A DNA stretch of 64,000 bases from contig NZ_JAVDYB010000001.1 of NCBI RefSeq assembly GCF_031458235.1, positions 372,001 through 436,000 on the forward strand, given 5' to 3'. Positions 9,141 to 16,801 of the stretch are shown here, piece after piece (within the stretch, counting starts at the first letter, position 1; every line of letters begins with the position of its first letter). A program made the position numbers and the translations under genes. The DNA is from Catenuloplanes atrovinosus. GTDB lineage: Bacteria; Actinomycetota; Actinomycetes; Mycobacteriales; Micromonosporaceae. The notes under the pieces are model-generated. The model was not told the origin of the DNA and did not search any database. It saw nothing but the letters and a program-made list of their open reading frames with translations.

Positions 9141-9467
9141 CGCGCCTCACTCCCGCCGGGCGAATCACTCATCCCTTGATACATCGCCCGCCACCCGCCG
9201 CACCCCGATTCCTCCGAATCACCTCGAACCCCCGCCCCGGCTGCGCCGGATCAAGCCCATCCGCCGGTACGCCGTCCCCGCGCTGCGCGGCGGTGCAGGG
9301 GCGGCGGTGCAGGGGCGGCGGTGCAGGGGCGGCTTCACGCGGGCCGCGGTGGCCGCCCGGCCCGCTGCCCCCGCCCTCGACCCCCTCGGGCGTTCCGAAG
9401 GCACCCGCAGACCTCGGCCGCCGTCGGAATGCCGAGGGGGTCCGAACTCGCGGCAACCTCCGCGATC
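9141..9467. other. Intergenic stretch with short tandem repeats
   Basis: About 330 bases separate the DUF3592 gene start from the stop of the transporter gene. Apart from three copies of a 14-bp repeat (9290-9331) I see no gene. Frames crossing it are GC-driven. Confidence 0.55.
9290..9331. repeat. Three perfect copies of a 14-bp tandem repeat
   Basis: The unit GCGGTGCAGGGGCG occurs three times head to tail at 9290, 9304 and 9318 in noncoding DNA. No function is evident; it could vary in copy number between strains. Confidence 0.85.
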
Positions 9468-10931
9468 TCAGTGCCCTGCGCGATCTCCGGCGCCTCCGTG
9501 GTTCCCGGCGCCTCCGTGATCTGGGTGCCCGGCGCCAGCTGGCGGTTCGACGACCTCGGCCAGCTCGGCGATCTTGGCCCGTATCGGGATCTGGGCTGGC
9601 TCCGAGATCTCAGCAGACTGCGGGACCCCGGCGGACTGCGGGACCCCGGCGGACTGCGGGACCCCGGCGGACTGCGGGACCCCGGCGGGCTCAGAGATAC
9701 CGCCGGCCTTCGGAACCACCCCCGGAACCGGGGCCACCCCCGCACCGCGCTCAGAATCCCCCGCATCGCTCATCGCGACACGGCGCGCCCGCAGCAGCAA
9801 CAGCAGCAGCGTCCCCGCGATCAGCCCCCAGAACGCCGATCCCACCCCCAGGAACGACACCCCCGACGCCGTCACCACGAACGTGACCACCGCCGCCTCG
9901 CGGCCGGAGGGATCGGCGACGGCGGAGGAGAGCGCCGAGGCGAGCGCGGAGAGCAGCGCCAGCCCGGCCACCGCCTCGATCAGGACCGGCGGGGAGAGCA
10001 GGACCAGCGCGGTCGCCACGCCCGCGCCCAGGCCGAGCACGATCATGAAGCCGCCCGCGCTCACCGACGCGATCCAGCGGCGTGCCGGGTCGGGGGCCGC
10101 GTCCGGGCCCGCGGCCAGTGCGGCGCTGATCGCGGCCAGGTTCACCGCGTGCGCGCCGGCCGGAGCGGTGATCACGGTCGCGGCGCCGGTGGTCAGCAGC
10201 ACCGGCCGCAGCGGCGCCCGGTAGCCGAATCCGGCCAGCACCGCCATGCCGGGCACGTTCTGCGAGGCCATGGTGACCAGGAACAGCGGCACGGCCAGCG
10301 AGATCAGCGCGGTGGGCGTGAACGCGGGCGCGGTGAGCGCGAGTGACGGCCACAGCGTGACCTCGCCGAGGCCGCCGGCGGGCGCGGTCAGCGCGATGCC
10401 GGCCGCGGCGACCGCGAGCGCCACCGGCACGGCCCACAGCCGGGCGAAGCGGAAGAGCAGGCCCCAGACCACGATCACGGGTACGGCCAGCGCCGGCACC
10501 TCCGCGACCGCGCGGACCGGGGCGAGGCACAGGTCGAGCAGCACCCCGGCGAGCATCGCGCCCGCGATCGGCTGCGGGATCGCCGCGATCCAGCGCCCGA
10601 GCGGCGCGAACAGCCCGGCCAGCACGATCAGCAGGCCGGTCGCCAGGAACGCGCCGACCGCGGCGGGCCAGCCGCCGTCCGGGACGCCGGTGGCGACCAG
10701 CAGCGCGGCGCCGGGCGTGGACCAGGCGATCGCGATCGGCAGACGGTGCCGTACCCCCAGGATGATCGCGACCAGGCCGACGGCCAGGCAGGCGGCGAGC
10801 AGCCCGGACGAGGCCTGTGCCGGTGACGCGCCGACCGCGCGCAGCCCGGCCAGCACGACCGCGAACGAGCTGGCGAACCCGACCACGGCCGTGACGGCAC
10901 CGGCGACGATCGGCTGTACGACTGGCGACAT
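9468..10931 (-). CDS. benE: BenE-type benzoate/H+ symporter family protein with repeat tail
   Basis: The 487-residue product is a polytopic membrane protein of the BenE family: N-terminal MSPVVQPIVAGAVTAVVGF, many hydrophobic helices, the TPGAALL, IPQPIAGAMLAGV, TMASQNVPGMAVL and PAGAHAVNLAAISAA motifs typical of the family, and about 400 residues of transporter core. The last 85 residues are an unusual soluble tail with four GVPQSA units and a His/Gly-rich end. Substrate (benzoate or another aromatic acid) is inferred from the family. The ATG start at 10931 has GGGGGT ahead. A divergent XRE-cupin regulator gene starts 48 bases away, with an inverted repeat between, so the pair is likely co-regulated. 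Confidence 0.82.
   Translation of the reverse strand: MSPVVQPIVAGAVTAVVGFASSFAVVLAGLRAVGASPAQASSGLLAACLAVGLVAIILGVRHRLPIAIAWSTPGAALLVATGVPDGGWPAAVGAFLATGLLIVLAGLFAPLGRWIAAIPQPIAGAMLAGVLLDLCLAPVRAVAEVPALAVPVIVVWGLLFRFARLWAVPVALAVAAAGIALTAPAGGLGEVTLWPSLALTAPAFTPTALISLAVPLFLVTMASQNVPGMAVLAGFGYRAPLRPVLLTTGAATVITAPAGAHAVNLAAISAALAAGPDAAPDPARRWIASVSAGGFMIVLGLGAGVATALVLLSPPVLIEAVAGLALLSALASALSSAVADPSGREAAVVTFVVTASGVSFLGVGSAFWGLIAGTLLLLLLRARRVAMSDAGDSERGAGVAPVPGVVPKAGGISEPAGVPQSAGVPQSAGVPQSAGVPQSAEISEPAQIPIRAKIAELAEVVEPPAGAGHPDHGGAGNHGGAGDRAGH
9616..9687 (-). repeat. Four 18-bp in-frame tandem repeats in the benE tail
   Basis: The unit GACTGCGGGACCCCGGCG occurs four times without change; on the coding strand each unit encodes six residues (GVPQSA). 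Perfect identity of the copies suggests recent slippage expansion in the tail of the transporter. Confidence 0.9.
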
Positions 10932-10950
10932 CTCGACCCCCGAATGACAG

Positions 10951-10970
10951 GCGTTCCATAAACGGAACGC
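10951..10970. promoter_or_regulatory. Inverted-repeat operator between benE-like and XRE-cupin genes
   Basis: GCGTTCC and GGAACGC form a perfect 7-bp inverted repeat with a 6-base spacer (ATAAAC), centred in the 48-base divergent region. It is the likely binding site of the adjacent XRE-cupin regulator, which would then control both genes. This is inference from position and symmetry. Confidence 0.6.
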
Positions 10971-10979
10971 TCGGTCATC

Positions 10980-11519
10980 GTGCACCATGGCACGGTGACC
11001 ACGCCAGGGGGAATCGGCCGCCGGCTGCGCGAGCTGCGCGAGGCCCGGGGTCTGTCGCTGTCCGAGGTGGCTCGCCGCGCCGGGGTCGGCAAGGCGACGC
11101 TCTCCGGCCTGGAGACCGGCACCCGCAATCCCACGCTGGAGACGCTCTACGCGGTGACCGCGCAGCTCGGCGTGCCGCTGAGCGCGGCGCTGGAGGCCGA
11201 CCCGGGGCAGCGGGTCAGCGGCGCGGCCGTGACCGCGACGCTGCTGGACACGTTCGAGGAGCCGGCGGCCGTGTTCGAGGTGTACCGGCTCCGCGTGGCC
11301 CCGGGCGCGCGCCAGTCGTCGCCGGCGCACCAGGCGGGCGTGACCGAGCACCTGACCGTCTTCGCGGGCACGCTGCGGGCCGGGCCGGTGGACGCGCCGG
11401 TGCTCACCGGCGCCGGTGAGTACGTGTCCTGGCGCGCCGACGTCCCGCACGTCTACGAGGCGGTGGGCGAGACGGACGTACACGCGTCGCTGTTGATCCG
11501 GACGCCGCGCGGCAGGTAA
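10980..11519 (+). CDS. XRE-family regulator with cupin sensor domain
   Basis: The 179-residue protein has an N-terminal Cro/C1-type helix-turn-helix (LRELREARGLSLSEVARRAG, then ATLSGLETGTRNPTLETL) and a C-terminal small beta-barrel cupin (TEHLTVFAGTLRAG, GEYVSWRADVPHVYEA). Such proteins sense small molecules and often repress a neighbouring transporter or catabolic gene; here the divergent BenE-type gene is the obvious target. The start may be GTG 10980 or GTG 10995; the second gives VTTPGGIGRRL. An inverted repeat lies 10 bases upstream of the first start. Confidence 0.86.
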   Translation: MHHGTVTTPGGIGRRLRELREARGLSLSEVARRAGVGKATLSGLETGTRNPTLETLYAVTAQLGVPLSAALEADPGQRVSGAAVTATLLDTFEEPAAVFEVYRLRVAPGARQSSPAHQAGVTEHLTVFAGTLRAGPVDAPVLTGAGEYVSWRADVPHVYEAVGETDVHASLLIRTPRGR

Positions 11520-12056
11520 CGGAACGGTCACGGTCACCGTGATCGACTTGAATTCCCGACACGCGTTATGAATAGTTGTCTCGCCCCTATCGAACGATTC
11601 TTTTCGATTGATTAAGGAGCTATTAGACGACTTAAAGTTCCTCTGCGAAAACACGCCAATGCAATTTGGTAGTGCAGGCTCCCGGATCGGGCGCCGGCCA
11701 CGACCGCGCAGCTCACCAGCCCAGTGGGCCGCGATGGCAAACGGTCGTCCCGGATTTGGCCGACGCTCGGTGTAATCGGCCGGCATGCGGTGTGCCCACG
11801 CCGCGTGCCGGCCGTTTCGTCGTCATGGGAAAGCGCGCCGGGCGTCCGTACCCCCGGAAGTCCCGAAGTATGAAATGTGACCAGATGCACAGGCTCGGGC
11901 ACTTTTCCGGCGAATCGGACCCGTCACTCGTGTGAGTGACCGAGGCCACATGGATTCACGGATTTCTCCTCGTCGGGTTGATCCAACGGCCCCTGCCTCC
12001 GCGTACTTACATGCGATCGAGTCGAGCAGCGACCGTAACCGTACGAGGAGGTGGCG
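11520..12056. other. Long leader region upstream of the ECF sigma gene
   Basis: No gene is supported in these 537 bases. The part at about 11545-11670 is clearly richer in A and T than its surroundings and contains no open frame of note. A near-perfect palindrome GTCACTCGTGTGAGTGAC lies at 11923-11940. A candidate ECF promoter lies at 11979-12007. A strong ribosome site GAGGAGGTGG (12045-12054) precedes the sigma start. Confidence 0.5.
11979..12007 (+). promoter_or_regulatory. Candidate ECF promoter of the sigma gene
   Basis: TGATCC, a 17-base spacer and CGTACT lie 50 bases before the sigma start. The same pattern appears before the lipoprotein gene (13806-13833) and the DUF4142 gene (14716-14744), suggesting autoregulation by this sigma factor. 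Pattern found by eye only. Confidence 0.4.
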
Positions 12057-12914
12057 ATGCACCAGGTAGCCAGCGGTGGTCGTGGAACGGACACACTGTG
12101 TGCCCCTGGGCAGCCGCGATCAATAAACCGGTGGCTGACGCTCGACGCAGGCTCGATCAACCGCAATGATGGGCCGGTGACGCCACGACCGGCTCCCCGG
12201 CACGAGGCCAGGCCTGCCGCGCACGAGGCAACTCCTGGCGTCTCGCGCTCAGCCATGAACCCCGCGCCATCCCCGCGCATGCCCGCCGTGCCCGGCGGCC
12301 CCACCGGACCGATCGACCCTCGCGGAAGAGGGCGACGCGGCGGGGGCGGCCCGGGCGACGACGGCGAGACCACCGGTGGCTTCGGCCCGACCGGCTCCGC
12401 CAAGAGCGAGGACGCGCTCGTCCGCACGCTCTACGAGGAGCACGCCGGCCCGCTGCTGATGTTCGTGCTGCGCCTGACCGGCGGTGACCGGCAGCGCGCC
12501 GAGGACATCGTGCAGGAGACGCTGCTGCGGGCCTGGCGCAACGCGCACCGGCTGGGTGCCCAGGGACAGACATCGCTCAGGCCGTGGCTGGTGACGGTCG
12601 CCCGGCGGATCGCCATCGACGATCACCGGAGCGAGCGGGCCCGCCCGACCGAGACCTATGACCGAGAGCTGGAGACGTTCCCCACGACATCCGACGAGAC
12701 CGATCGGCTGTTGCAGGAGATGACCGTCTCCGACGCGTTGCGCACGCTCACCACGGCGCACCGGGAGATTCTGGTGGAGACTTACTTCAAGGGGCGCACG
12801 GTGCAGGAGGCCGCATCTGCGCTCGGGCTGCCGCTCGGCACCGCCAAGTCGCGCGTCTACTACGCGCTGCGGGCGCTGCGGTCGGCGCTTCAGGAGCGGG
12901 GGGTGACGGGGTGA
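12057..12914 (+). CDS. ECF-type RNA polymerase sigma factor
   Basis: The 285-residue product has the sigma-70 region 2 (LYEEHAGPLLMFVLRLTGGD, then AEDIVQETLLRAWRNA) and region 4 with a helix-turn-helix (ILVETYFKGRTVQEAASALGLPLGTAKSRV). The first about 115 residues are Pro/Gly/Arg-rich and disordered, which is long for an ECF factor. The start at ATG 12057 is chosen because of a strong GAGGAGGTGG site 8 bases ahead; internal starts such as ATG 12255 would remove most of the extension. Its stop overlaps the start of the anti-sigma gene. It resembles the SigL/SigK group that works with membrane zinc anti-sigma factors and controls exported proteins; the downstream genes fit this. Confidence 0.9.
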   Translation: MHQVASGGRGTDTLCAPGQPRSINRWLTLDAGSINRNDGPVTPRPAPRHEARPAAHEATPGVSRSAMNPAPSPRMPAVPGGPTGPIDPRGRGRRGGGGPGDDGETTGGFGPTGSAKSEDALVRTLYEEHAGPLLMFVLRLTGGDRQRAEDIVQETLLRAWRNAHRLGAQGQTSLRPWLVTVARRIAIDDHRSERARPTETYDRELETFPTTSDETDRLLQEMTVSDALRTLTTAHREILVETYFKGRTVQEAASALGLPLGTAKSRVYYALRALRSALQERGVTG

Positions 12915-13708
12915 GCGACCGGTTCTCGACGTCTGCCCCGGACGGGGCGGCGCCACACACCGACGTGGGGTCCTACGCGATCGGCGCGCTCGACGAGTAC
13001 GAGACGGCGCGCTTCGAGGAACACCTGATCGACTGCGACGAGTGCGCGGCCGAGCTGGAGTCCCTGATGCCGGTGGTCGACGTGCTCAGCCGGGTGGACC
13101 CGCCGAGCTACGTGGCCGCGGAGCAGACGCACCGCGAGGGCCGCGTGCTGCAGCGGATGATGGGCACGGTCGGCAAGGAGCGCCGCCGGGCGCGCCGCCG
13201 CGCGCTGGTCACCAGCGCGTTCGCGGTGGTGCTGCTGGCCGTGGTGACCACCCTGTCGCTGTTCGCCGGCGCGCAGATGTTCGGCGGTGACCCGGCCAGC
13301 ACGCCGGAGGCGCTGCCGACCCAGGGCGAGCAGCTGCCGCCGGACCCGGACGGTCCCGGCATCGGCGGCCCGAGCGGCGGCGACCAGTTCCAGGGCACCG
13401 ACCCGCGCACCGGCGTCCAGCTCCTGGTGGACTTCCAGGAGAAGGACTGGGGCACCCAGGTCAACTTCATGGTGCGCAACATCAAGGATGTCGAGGAGTG
13501 CCGGCTCGTGCTCCTCACGACGGACGGCAGGGAAGAGGTCGTGACCAGCTGGAAGGTTCCGGACGCCGGTTACGGCACCGCCGAGAACCCGAACGCGCTG
13601 GAGCTGACCGCGCAGACCGCGCTCGAGCGGTCGGAGATCGCCTTCGCGTCCGTGCAGGCGATCTCGGCGGACGGCAAGAGCGCCACCATGGTGACCGCGC
13701 CGAACTGA
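12911..13708 (+). CDS. Membrane zinc anti-sigma factor
   Basis: The 265-residue protein starts with a zinc anti-sigma motif (His38-x3-Cys42-x2-Cys45 in FEEHLIDCDECAAEL), then a linker, one membrane helix (about residues 99-120) preceded by a basic stretch (KERRRARRRA), and an extracytoplasmic beta-rich domain. It would hold the upstream ECF factor at the membrane until a redox or envelope signal releases it. The GTG start overlaps the sigma stop (GTGA), typical of such pairs. A strong terminator follows the gene. Confidence 0.9.
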   Translation: MSDRFSTSAPDGAAPHTDVGSYAIGALDEYETARFEEHLIDCDECAAELESLMPVVDVLSRVDPPSYVAAEQTHREGRVLQRMMGTVGKERRRARRRALVTSAFAVVLLAVVTTLSLFAGAQMFGGDPASTPEALPTQGEQLPPDPDGPGIGGPSGGDQFQGTDPRTGVQLLVDFQEKDWGTQVNFMVRNIKDVEECRLVLLTTDGREEVVTSWKVPDAGYGTAENPNALELTAQTALERSEIAFASVQAISADGKSATMVTAPN

Positions 13709-13727
13709 TCCGTACCAACGCTGGAAT

Positions 13728-13765
13728 GCGCCGGGGCCCGTACTACACGGGCCCCGGCGCTTTTT
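13728..13765 (+). terminator. Rho-independent terminator after the sigma/anti-sigma operon
   Basis: A 14-bp GC-rich stem (13728-13741 with 13747-13760) with a 5-base loop is followed by TTTTT. This is one of the clearest intrinsic terminators in the window and separates the sigma operon from the lipoprotein gene. Confidence 0.92.
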
Positions 13766-13805
13766 GGTTCAACGTATCGATGTGAAATTGTCCACCGCCG
13801 ATCCC

Positions 13806-13833
13806 CGATCCACTCCGCGACGTCCTGCGTATT
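13806..13833 (+). promoter_or_regulatory. Candidate ECF promoter of the lipoprotein gene
   Basis: CGATCC, a 16-base spacer and CGTATT lie 45 bases before the lipoprotein start, resembling the sequences before the sigma gene and the DUF4142 gene. Confidence 0.35.
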
Positions 13834-13877
13834 CACCGGCAGAACCGAAAAGCGGACGAACCCTCAGGGAGATCAAC

Positions 13878-14585
13878 GTGGTTACCCAGAAGCGAACCCT
13901 CCTCGCCATGAGCGGCACCCTGGGTGCGCTCGCCGCGGCGCTGATGATGGCGTCGGGTTGCGCGCCGGTCAGCTACGACACCGCCGGAGAAGGCAACGCC
14001 GTTCCCGCGGCGAACTCCGTGAGCGAGTCCGCGGAGCCGGAGGCCAGCGCGGACCCCGAGGCGTCCGAGGCGCCGGAGGAGGAAGAGGAGGTCGAGCTGG
14101 CCCCCGAGCAGCTCACCGAGAAGCTCGTCGCGCAGTCCCCCGACGCCATGGGTGACGTGGTCGCGAACGAGGAGGGCTTCCTGCTCTACCGCTTCGACAA
14201 GGACAGCAACAAGCCGGCCATCTCCAACTGCAACGGCGACTGCGCGCTGGTCTGGCCCCCGGCGCTGACCGACGGCGAGCCCGAGCTGGAGGGCATCGAC
14301 GAGGAGCTGGTCGGCACCGTGCTGCGGTCGGACGGCACCCGTCAGCTGACGCTGGACGGCTGGCCGCTGTACACCTACATCGGTGACGAGAAGCCGGGCC
14401 AGTGGAAGGGCCAGAAGGTCGGCGGCACCTGGTTCAACGTCCAGCCGGACGGCAAGAAGAACCTGAACTGCCTCCCCGAGGGCACCCCGAAGGCCGTGCC
14501 GGTGCCCAAGAAGGAGGACGGCAAGGGTGGCGCCGAGCCGGCGCCCAGTGCCTCCGGTGCGTCGTCGAGCGACTACGACTACTGA
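13878..14585 (+). CDS. Secreted-repeat lipoprotein (lipoprotein_15 family)
   Basis: The 235-residue protein has a signal peptide ending in a lipobox (MASGC), an acidic low-complexity linker (about residues 45-80, rich in Glu/Ala/Pro), and a domain with the secreted-repeat signature: GFLLYRFDKD, NCNGDCALVWPP, DGTRQLTLDGWPLYTY and a closing GGTWFNV. Proteins of this family are exported and of unknown function; they are often linked to ECF sigma factors. The start is GTG 13878 with AGGGAGA seven bases ahead; an upstream in-frame extension is not credible. A terminator precedes and another follows, so it is a single-gene unit. Confidence 0.88.
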   Translation: MVTQKRTLLAMSGTLGALAAALMMASGCAPVSYDTAGEGNAVPAANSVSESAEPEASADPEASEAPEEEEEVELAPEQLTEKLVAQSPDAMGDVVANEEGFLLYRFDKDSNKPAISNCNGDCALVWPPALTDGEPELEGIDEELVGTVLRSDGTRQLTLDGWPLYTYIGDEKPGQWKGQKVGGTWFNVQPDGKKNLNCLPEGTPKAVPVPKKEDGKGGAEPAPSASGASSSDYDY

Positions 14586-14606
14586 TCGCGAACGAGCGAT
14601 AACAGA

Positions 14607-14635
14607 AAGGACCGGCCGCATTGCGGCCGGTCCTT
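14607..14635 (+). terminator. Terminator after the lipoprotein gene
   Basis: AAGGACCGGCCGC pairs perfectly with GCGGCCGGTCCTT across a 3-base loop, followed by a pyrimidine-rich CTTAT. Confidence 0.85.
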
Positions 14636-14654
14636 CTTATTGAGAACCGGCCCA

Positions 14655-14670
14655 TCACCCGTACGGGTGA
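14655..14670. promoter_or_regulatory. 16-bp perfect palindrome upstream of the DUF4142 gene
   Basis: TCACCCGTACGGGTGA is a perfect palindrome between the terminator and the candidate promoter of the next gene. It could be an operator; no regulator can be named. Confidence 0.45.
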
Positions 14671-14715
14671 AGATCCAGGTTCAAAACAAATTCGCAGAAT
14701 CATTTTTCCACGGCT

Positions 14716-14744
14716 TGAACCCTGCGGCCCCTCGAATCCGTGAG
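14716..14744 (+). promoter_or_regulatory. Candidate ECF promoter of the DUF4142 gene
   Basis: TGAACC, a 17-base spacer and CGTGAG lie about 30 bases upstream of the start. TGAACC is close to the -35 element of several ECF sigma groups. Confidence 0.4.
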
Positions 14745-14774
14745 ACGTGATGTGTCGACTAATGGAGGTGAATG

Positions 14775-15539
14775 ATGGCAGCTGTGCGGCTCCGGCGTAG
14801 CGGTGCACGCGCGGTTTCCACCCTCGCGATCCTGGGTGCCGTTCTGTTCTCCGCGCCCGCCGTGGCGTTCGCCGCGCCGACACCCGACGTGGTGGTTCCG
14901 GCCGAGCAGGACGCCTCCGGCCCGATCGGCTCCTCGGACGAGCAGTTCGTGATCGCCGTGCGCCTGGCCGGCCTCTGGGAGATCCCGGCCGGCGAGATGG
15001 CGGCCGAGAAGGGCGAGTCGCAGCGGGTGAAGGAGGTCGGCGCCGACATCCGCGAGCAGCACATCGAACTCGATGAGCTGACCCGGAACGCGGCCGAGAA
15101 GCTCAACATCCAGCTGCCGAACGAGCCGAACCAGGACCAGCAGAACTGGCTGGCCGAGATGGAGGCGGCCGAGGGAGCGGAGTTCGACGAGATCTTCGTG
15201 GCGCGGCTGCGCGCCGCCCACGGCAAGATCTTCCCGGTCGTCAGCACGATCCGGGCCTCGACCCGCAACGACGTGGTCCGCGCGCTCGCGCAGCAGACCA
15301 ACGCCTTCGTGCTCACCCACATCACCCTGCTGGAGAGCACCGACCTCGTGAACTACGCGGGACTGCCTGCCGCCCCCAACGCGCAGGCCGACCCGGTCAC
15401 CGGTGCCAACGCCATGCTGGCGGCGGCGCAGGCACGTGGTGCCACCGGGGGCTTCGACACGACCGCCATCTGGCTGGTCCTGGTCGTGGCCGTGGTAGCC
15501 GGCGCGTTCGGCGCCGTTCGCATCATCCGAAGTCGATAA
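14775..15539 (+). CDS. DUF4142 exported protein with C-terminal membrane anchor
   Basis: The 254-residue protein has a signal peptide (AVSTLAILGAVLFSAPAVAFA), a four-helix ferritin-like DUF4142 domain (EQFVIAVRLAGLWEIPAGEMAAEKG cut into its helices, ADIREQHIELDELTR, HGKIFPVVSTIRASTRND) and a C-terminal membrane helix (about residues 228-247) ending in IIRSR. It would sit on the outer face of the membrane; function is unknown. Two ATG codons (14772, 14775) are possible behind GGAGGTG; the second has better spacing. It lies between the ECF-linked lipoprotein and another exported protein. Confidence 0.85.
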   Translation: MAAVRLRRSGARAVSTLAILGAVLFSAPAVAFAAPTPDVVVPAEQDASGPIGSSDEQFVIAVRLAGLWEIPAGEMAAEKGESQRVKEVGADIREQHIELDELTRNAAEKLNIQLPNEPNQDQQNWLAEMEAAEGAEFDEIFVARLRAAHGKIFPVVSTIRASTRNDVVRALAQQTNAFVLTHITLLESTDLVNYAGLPAAPNAQADPVTGANAMLAAAQARGATGGFDTTAIWLVLVVAVVAGAFGAVRIIRSR

Positions 15540-15599
15540 AAGCGCTGCCTAACCCCAACCCCGGCAACGCTCGATCTGTAGTAAGGAAGGTTGCCCGTC

Positions 15600-16649
15600 A
15601 TGCCCAGGTGGACGGATAAGGTCAGGTACTCCCTGGCAACGCGGAACAGGAAGATCGTCGCCGCTGTCGCGACCGTCGCGGTGTTCGGTGGCATCATCGC
15701 CGTCACCCAGGTGTCTAACGCGGCGACGAACCGGCGGAACTTCCCCAACCGGGGCCAGGCCTGCCAGGCAGCGCCACAGCCGCAGGTGAGCTCGACGACG
15801 TACCCGCGCAACGGCCGTGGCTCGTTCATCGACGAGAACGGACGCCGGCAGAACGTCGGCGACGGCCAGGCCTCCGAGCAGGAGATCAACGAGGCGCGCC
15901 AGCGGAACCGCCGCAACCGCGGCTGCACGCCGGCCTCGCCGCCGGCCGCGACCCCGTCCAGCACCACCGGCAACAACAACGGTGGCGGCAACAACAACGG
16001 TGGCGGCAACAACAACGGCGGTGGCAACAACAACGGCGGCGGCAACAACGGCGGCGGCCAGAACCCGGGTGCCGGCGAGGGCACGGTCCGCGAGGACACC
16101 AACGGTCTCGCGATCCTCGGCGACGACTGCGGCGAGAGCCAGCTCCAGCCGCACACCGGTTTCCAGGAGGGCAACCGCTGCGTCGACACCGAGTTCGGTG
16201 AGGTCGGCAGCGCGGCGAACAACCCGTCGCTGCTGATCACCGAGATCCCGGACAACGTGGGCGTGAACCAGCCGTTCACCATCTCCGTCAGCACCCGCAA
16301 CCTGGTCCGTGACCGCTTCCTGGGTGCCGCGGCCGGCGGCTACTACCTGGAGAGCTCCTTCCTGAACGACGACGGCCTGGTCCGTGGCCACTTCCACACC
16401 GCCTGCCGGGTGCTGGAGAACAACGACGTCGCGCCGGACGCGGCGCCGGCCCCGGCGTTCTTCGTCGCGACCGAGGACGGCGGCGGCGGCCGCGAGCCCG
16501 ACACCGTGCAGATCAACGTCCCGGGTCTCCCGGCGGCCGGCGAGTTCCAGTGCACCGTGTGGGCCGGTGACGGCTCGCACCGTACGCCGATGATGGAGCG
16601 CGCGAACCAGACCCCGGCGATCGACTCCGCCCGGGTCCAGGTCGGCTGA
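15600..16649 (+). CDS. Exported protein with Asn/Gly repeat linker, function unknown
   Basis: The 349-residue protein has an N-terminal basic segment and a membrane/signal helix (about residues 17-35), a basic Asn/Arg-rich region, a linker of repeating NNNGGG units, and a C-terminal beta-sandwich-like domain of about 180 residues containing the stretch LITEIPDNVGVN, several Cys residues and GHFHTACRVL. I do not recognise the family; related proteins occur in actinomycetes downstream of DUF4142 genes. ATG 15600 is preceded by AAGGAAGG with 9-base spacing. It follows the DUF4142 gene by 60 bases and may share its transcript. Confidence 0.75.
   Translation: MPRWTDKVRYSLATRNRKIVAAVATVAVFGGIIAVTQVSNAATNRRNFPNRGQACQAAPQPQVSSTTYPRNGRGSFIDENGRRQNVGDGQASEQEINEARQRNRRNRGCTPASPPAATPSSTTGNNNGGGNNNGGGNNNGGGNNNGGGNNGGGQNPGAGEGTVREDTNGLAILGDDCGESQLQPHTGFQEGNRCVDTEFGEVGSAANNPSLLITEIPDNVGVNQPFTISVSTRNLVRDRFLGAAAGGYYLESSFLNDDGLVRGHFHTACRVLENNDVAPDAAPAPAFFVATEDGGGGREPDTVQINVPGLPAAGEFQCTVWAGDGSHRTPMMERANQTPAIDSARVQVG
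15972..16058 (+). repeat. Tandem repeat encoding the NNNGGG linker
   Basis: About five units of an 18-bp repeat (AACAACAACGGTGGCGGC and close variants) encode the Asn/Gly linker. Third-position differences between units show it is not a very recent expansion. Confidence 0.88.
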
Positions 16650-16726
16650 CACTTCCCGCGGTACCGGCCGCCGTCACAGACCTACCCCCCTCGTGACGGG
16701 CGGCCGGCACCAAGGGTTCGAAAAGA

Positions 16727-16766
16727 GGCGGCGCCGGGGCATGTGAAGGGATGCCCCGGCGCCGCC
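16727..16766 (+). terminator. Strong stem-loop terminator
   Basis: A 16-bp perfect stem (16727-16742 with 16751-16766) and 8-base loop is followed by CTTTC. It ends the ECF-linked block and lies just before the glycosylase gene. Confidence 0.85.
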
Positions 16767-16801
16767 CTTTCGCGTGCGGCGCGGGGTGGCACACTTGCCG
16801 C

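Noticed and set aside
16751-16801. Earlier ATG for the AlkA-like gene
   Set aside because: It lies within the stem of a strong terminator; GTG 16802 gives the normal N-terminus.
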